The notes beneath the pieces are model-generated. The model worked only from the letters and a program-made list of their open reading frames with translations. It was not told the origin of the DNA and did not search any database. 64,000 nt of DNA from Reichenbachiella ulvae (GTDB lineage Bacteria; Bacteroidota; Bacteroidia; Cytophagales; Cyclobacteriaceae), in assembly GCF_025833875.1 (NCBI RefSeq), contig NZ_JAOYOD010000001.1, positions 4,216,001-4,280,000 on the forward strand, written 5' to 3'. How positions within the stretch are numbered: the first letter of the stretch is position 1; each line of letters opens with the position of its first letter. Positions 62,088 through 64,000 of the stretch are shown here, piece by piece. A program made the position numbers and the translations under genes.

Positions 62088-63014
62088 TTATTGATTTTGT
62101 GATTTTTTCTTCCAGTAGCGTACCAATCCAGCTACACTCATCCATGAGGGATTGGCTGCTTCGTACTGGTCAATTTCTATTTTGGTGAGACCTGCAGCTT
62201 TTAGTTGGTTCATGGTGAAAGTCTGGAACAATGGAACAATGGCTTCATTGCTTAATCCTTCCTTCCAATTGTCATAGACAAAGTCAGACCAGCTTTTTAG
62301 CATTTTTTCAAGTTCGTTTAGATGTTCATCGATGGCCTCCACTTTATCATAATGTGTCAGGTAGAAGCGTTTGGCACCTGTGTCTCTTAGTATCTTGATA
62401 GACTCTAGCCAATCTTCAATGTTAATGTCAGGTGGTGGACAGGGAGGCTGAACAGGACCATTTCCGATTTTGACTCCAGCGACATCACCCGTGAAGATAC
62501 TGTCTTCTATTCCAGCCTGTCCGGAAAGCAACTGCCACGCAATGTGGTGTTTGGCGTGTCCAGGAGTATGTAGGCTTTTGATTTTTACCCCACCAATCGT
62601 CAAGACTTCCTCGTGTCCAACTTCTACGATTTGATCCTTTGGAATAGGGTTCATCTGACCCCATAGGCTATCCATTTGGTCTTGATAGATTTGTTTGGCA
62701 GAGGCCATTAACTTACCAGGTTCCGCTATATGTCCAGCTCCAAAGGGATGGACATAAATATTCGCGCCTTGTTCAGCAAACGCCCAGGCCGCCCCCGCAT
62801 GATCGAGATGAATATGAGTCAAAAGAACATGCTTTATTTCTGAAGCATTATAGCCCTGGTTTTCGATGGCTTCCCTTAGTACTCTGAAGGTGGAGTGTGG
62901 GCCAGTTTCAATCAAAATAGGGCCTTCTTCACTGGGGATAAGGTACGAGGCGATGGCATGTTCAAGTCCTTTGAATTTTAAATCTATGATCTGAATGTTG
63001 TTCATTTTTGTCAT
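62088..63014 (-). CDS. Metallo-beta-lactamase-fold hydrolase, 308 aa
   Basis: The zinc-binding motif is THIHLDHAGAAW, with further ligands at HTPGHAKHHI and IFTGDVAG and a late LTHYDK. This is the MBL-fold of the glyoxalase II/hydroxyacyl-type group. The C-terminal helical region (about 215-300) is an extension seen in a subset. Substrate unknown. ATG at 63012-63014 or three codons later (MNNIQIIDLKF) may be used. It precedes the exonuclease gene by 2 nt. Confidence 0.92.
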   Translation of the reverse strand: MTKMNNIQIIDLKFKGLEHAIASYLIPSEEGPILIETGPHSTFRVLREAIENQGYNASEIKHVLLTHIHLDHAGAAWAFAEQGANIYVHPFGAGHIAEPGKLMASAKQIYQDQMDSLWGQMNPIPKDQIVEVGHEEVLTIGGVKIKSLHTPGHAKHHIAWQLLSGQAGIEDSIFTGDVAGVKIGNGPVQPPCPPPDINIEDWLESIKILRDTGAKRFYLTHYDKVEAIDEHLNELEKMLKSWSDFVYDNWKEGLSNEAIVPLFQTFTMNQLKAAGLTKIEIDQYEAANPSWMSVAGLVRYWKKKSQNQ

Positions 63015-63135
63015 GTCTGGTTGTCAATTTAAGGATTGTAGTTAGCTGATTAAATCTAAATAGGCATTTTTTTCACTTTTCAGAAAACAGCTTTGTGTCT
63101 TTTTTAGTAAATTATCCTAACCTAAATGATATGAG

Positions 63136-63384
63136 ATGGCTAAAGTTAAATTCATGAATCTTTCTTTAGAAGAAAAAATTCAGCACTTATATGAGAACGC
63201 CAATTTTGTGGCTGACATTCGATACTATCAATATAAGATTAATTTGTTTCTCTTAAATGGCAATTACTTTGAGGTCTTCATCAACCACAAGGATGTGCAG
63301 ATCACCAAGATCGTGCCTTTGGATTATGGCTCCAGTCGATTGAGGTTTTATCTGGATCAGATCAAATTGCCGAAGTGGCGTTAA
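63136..63384 (+). CDS. Small conserved-looking protein, 82 aa, unknown
   Basis: The product begins MAKVKFMNLSLEEKIQHLYE and continues with a beta-rich middle (FVADIRYYQYKINLFLLNGN, YFEVFINHKDVQITKIVPLD) and a basic C-terminus. The helix-then-strands plan is coherent and has no low complexity. No family was recognised. Its stop overlaps that of the convergent TerB-like gene. Confidence 0.7.
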   Translation: MAKVKFMNLSLEEKIQHLYENANFVADIRYYQYKINLFLLNGNYFEVFINHKDVQITKIVPLDYGSSRLRFYLDQIKLPKWR

Positions 63385-63824
63385 GCAGGAATCCCCAGTC
63401 GATGAGCCAATGACTTGATGGATTCTTCTTCTTCATCAGATATACCGCCTGCTATATTGGCAAAAAGGTACATGGTTTCTAAAACAAACTCTTGATCGAT
63501 GGGTTTATCCTTCAGGCTGTTTTCTAGTGCATTCAGGAATTTTTTTCTCCATTTTTCCACGTTGTCTATCAGATAACGAATTTCCGTTCTGAATGATAAA
63601 GCAATCATGTCACGGTCATCATTGGGTGATTTGACAAACTCTGCAGCCAAGCCTCGTGTTGCCATTACGATTCCGTCCCACTCCTCTTTGTCCAGTACGC
63701 CATCACTCATGCAAACCAGTATGGCAGGATACAGTTTGGTCAAATAAACAAACTGATCCTCAGGAATCAGAATCCTACGGTAGTGTGTGTATTCTTTGTA
63801 CAGTTGCTGGATCTGCTTGTCCAT
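63381..63824 (-). CDS. TerB-like helical protein, 147 aa
   Basis: All-helical, with an acidic segment VCMSDGVLDKEEWDGIVMAT near residues 37-56 and a second EF-like stretch FANIAGGISDEEEESIKSLA at the C-terminus. This duplicated D-G-x-x-xxEE pattern is characteristic of the TerB/tellurite-resistance fold, which occurs in many proteins unrelated to tellurite. Function unassigned. The stop overlaps the convergent 82-aa gene in TTAA. Confidence 0.7.
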   Translation of the reverse strand: MDKQIQQLYKEYTHYRRILIPEDQFVYLTKLYPAILVCMSDGVLDKEEWDGIVMATRGLAAEFVKSPNDDRDMIALSFRTEIRYLIDNVEKWRKKFLNALENSLKDKPIDQEFVLETMYLFANIAGGISDEEEESIKSLAHRLGIPA

Positions 63825-63944
63825 TTAGGTTATGGCTTGTAAGTCTGAACCTTTCCTTTCAGAGGTTGGTGGATTTATTCAATAGTTTATGAGTCGGTCG
63901 ATGTTAAATTAATCAAAATCAATATCATAGCAGTTGTTTTCCTC

Positions 63945-63998
63945 CTAATTTGAAGCATACGCCAGACTATCTCCCGGGGCATTCATCTGCAGATATCG
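63945..63998 (-). CDS. Possible C-terminal end of a gene running off the window
   Basis: One minus-strand frame is open from the window edge to TAG at 63945-63947, giving RYLQMNAPGDSLAYASN. It is too short to assign and may be chance. Confidence 0.25.
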   Translation of the reverse strand, partial: RYLQMNAPGDSLAYASN

Positions 63999-64000
63999 AT

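Noticed and set aside
1-64000. Prophage, insertion sequence, integrative element or defence island
   Set aside because: No transposase, integrase, phage structural gene or attachment-site pair was seen; only toxin-antitoxin modules and dispersed short repeats are present.
1-64000. tRNA or rRNA genes
   Set aside because: No cloverleaf with the conserved GTTCRANNC arm or rRNA-like sequence was recognised by eye on either strand; a tRNAscan-SE run would settle this.

Overview
The window reads as chromosomal DNA of a marine-type Bacteroidota, most like Cytophagales (Reichenbachiella/Fulvivirga-like). This rests on a type IX secretion C-terminal domain, a DUF4249 plus TonB-dependent receptor pair, TPR-membrane-LuxR regulator architecture, -7 boxes of the form TAnnTTTG, few Shine-Dalgarno sequences and several TTG starts. 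The genus is inference; no rRNA or tRNA gene was seen.

Layout. 1-4.2 kb: 5' part of ppk1, a 39-aa membrane protein, tag, then secreted or small proteins (unknown exported protein, peroxiredoxin, EF-hand protein, DUF2892). 4.2-12.9 kb (minus): a 1671-aa secreted protein with a Trp/Asp-rich linker, prmA and its DUF6150 partner, cmk with a 49-aa lipoprotein missed by simple ORF calling, and an ECF sigma/anti-sigma pair. 12.9-16.7 kb: a multi-pass membrane protein and clpB. 17-24.6 kb: a TPR-LuxR sensor, a beta-helix secreted protein, a 1048-aa T9SS cargo and a GH30 lipoprotein. 24.6-28.2 kb: a 12-unit, exactly 21-bp periodic array, an orphan TRAP binding protein, a YefM/YoeB-like toxin-antitoxin pair, a second decayed ParE-like pair and a thioredoxin-fold protein. 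28.2-32.1 kb (minus): eutB-eutC-ethanolamine permease with inverted repeats around the permease. 32.3-44.9 kb: alpha-2-macroglobulin, YARHG lipoprotein, penicillin-binding protein 1C and AsmA-like protein. 45-48.3 kb (minus): TonB receptor and DUF4249 lipoprotein. 48.4-56 kb: small unknowns, a structured RNA candidate followed by a second 21-bp periodic array, YiaA-like protein with divergent TetR regulator, DEAD-box helicase, DUF2461, and a MarR-MFS operon. 56-64 kb: DUF1571/LysM protein, rhomboid, polyprenyl synthetase, RNase R, exonuclease, metallo-beta-lactamase-fold hydrolase and small proteins.

Working together: sigma and anti-sigma are translationally coupled; eutB/eutC/permease form a minimal cobalamin-dependent ethanolamine use operon without microcompartment genes; the macroglobulin and PBP1C form the known periplasmic protease-trap/cell-wall-repair pair; the MarR and TetR genes each sit beside a perfect palindrome that probably serves as their operator.

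The most unusual material is non-coding: two sequence-unrelated degenerate arrays with an exact 21-bp period (two B-DNA turns, seven codons), one carrying phased A-tracts, the other directly after a hairpin-rich RNA candidate. No phage, insertion sequence, CRISPR array or defence island was recognised.
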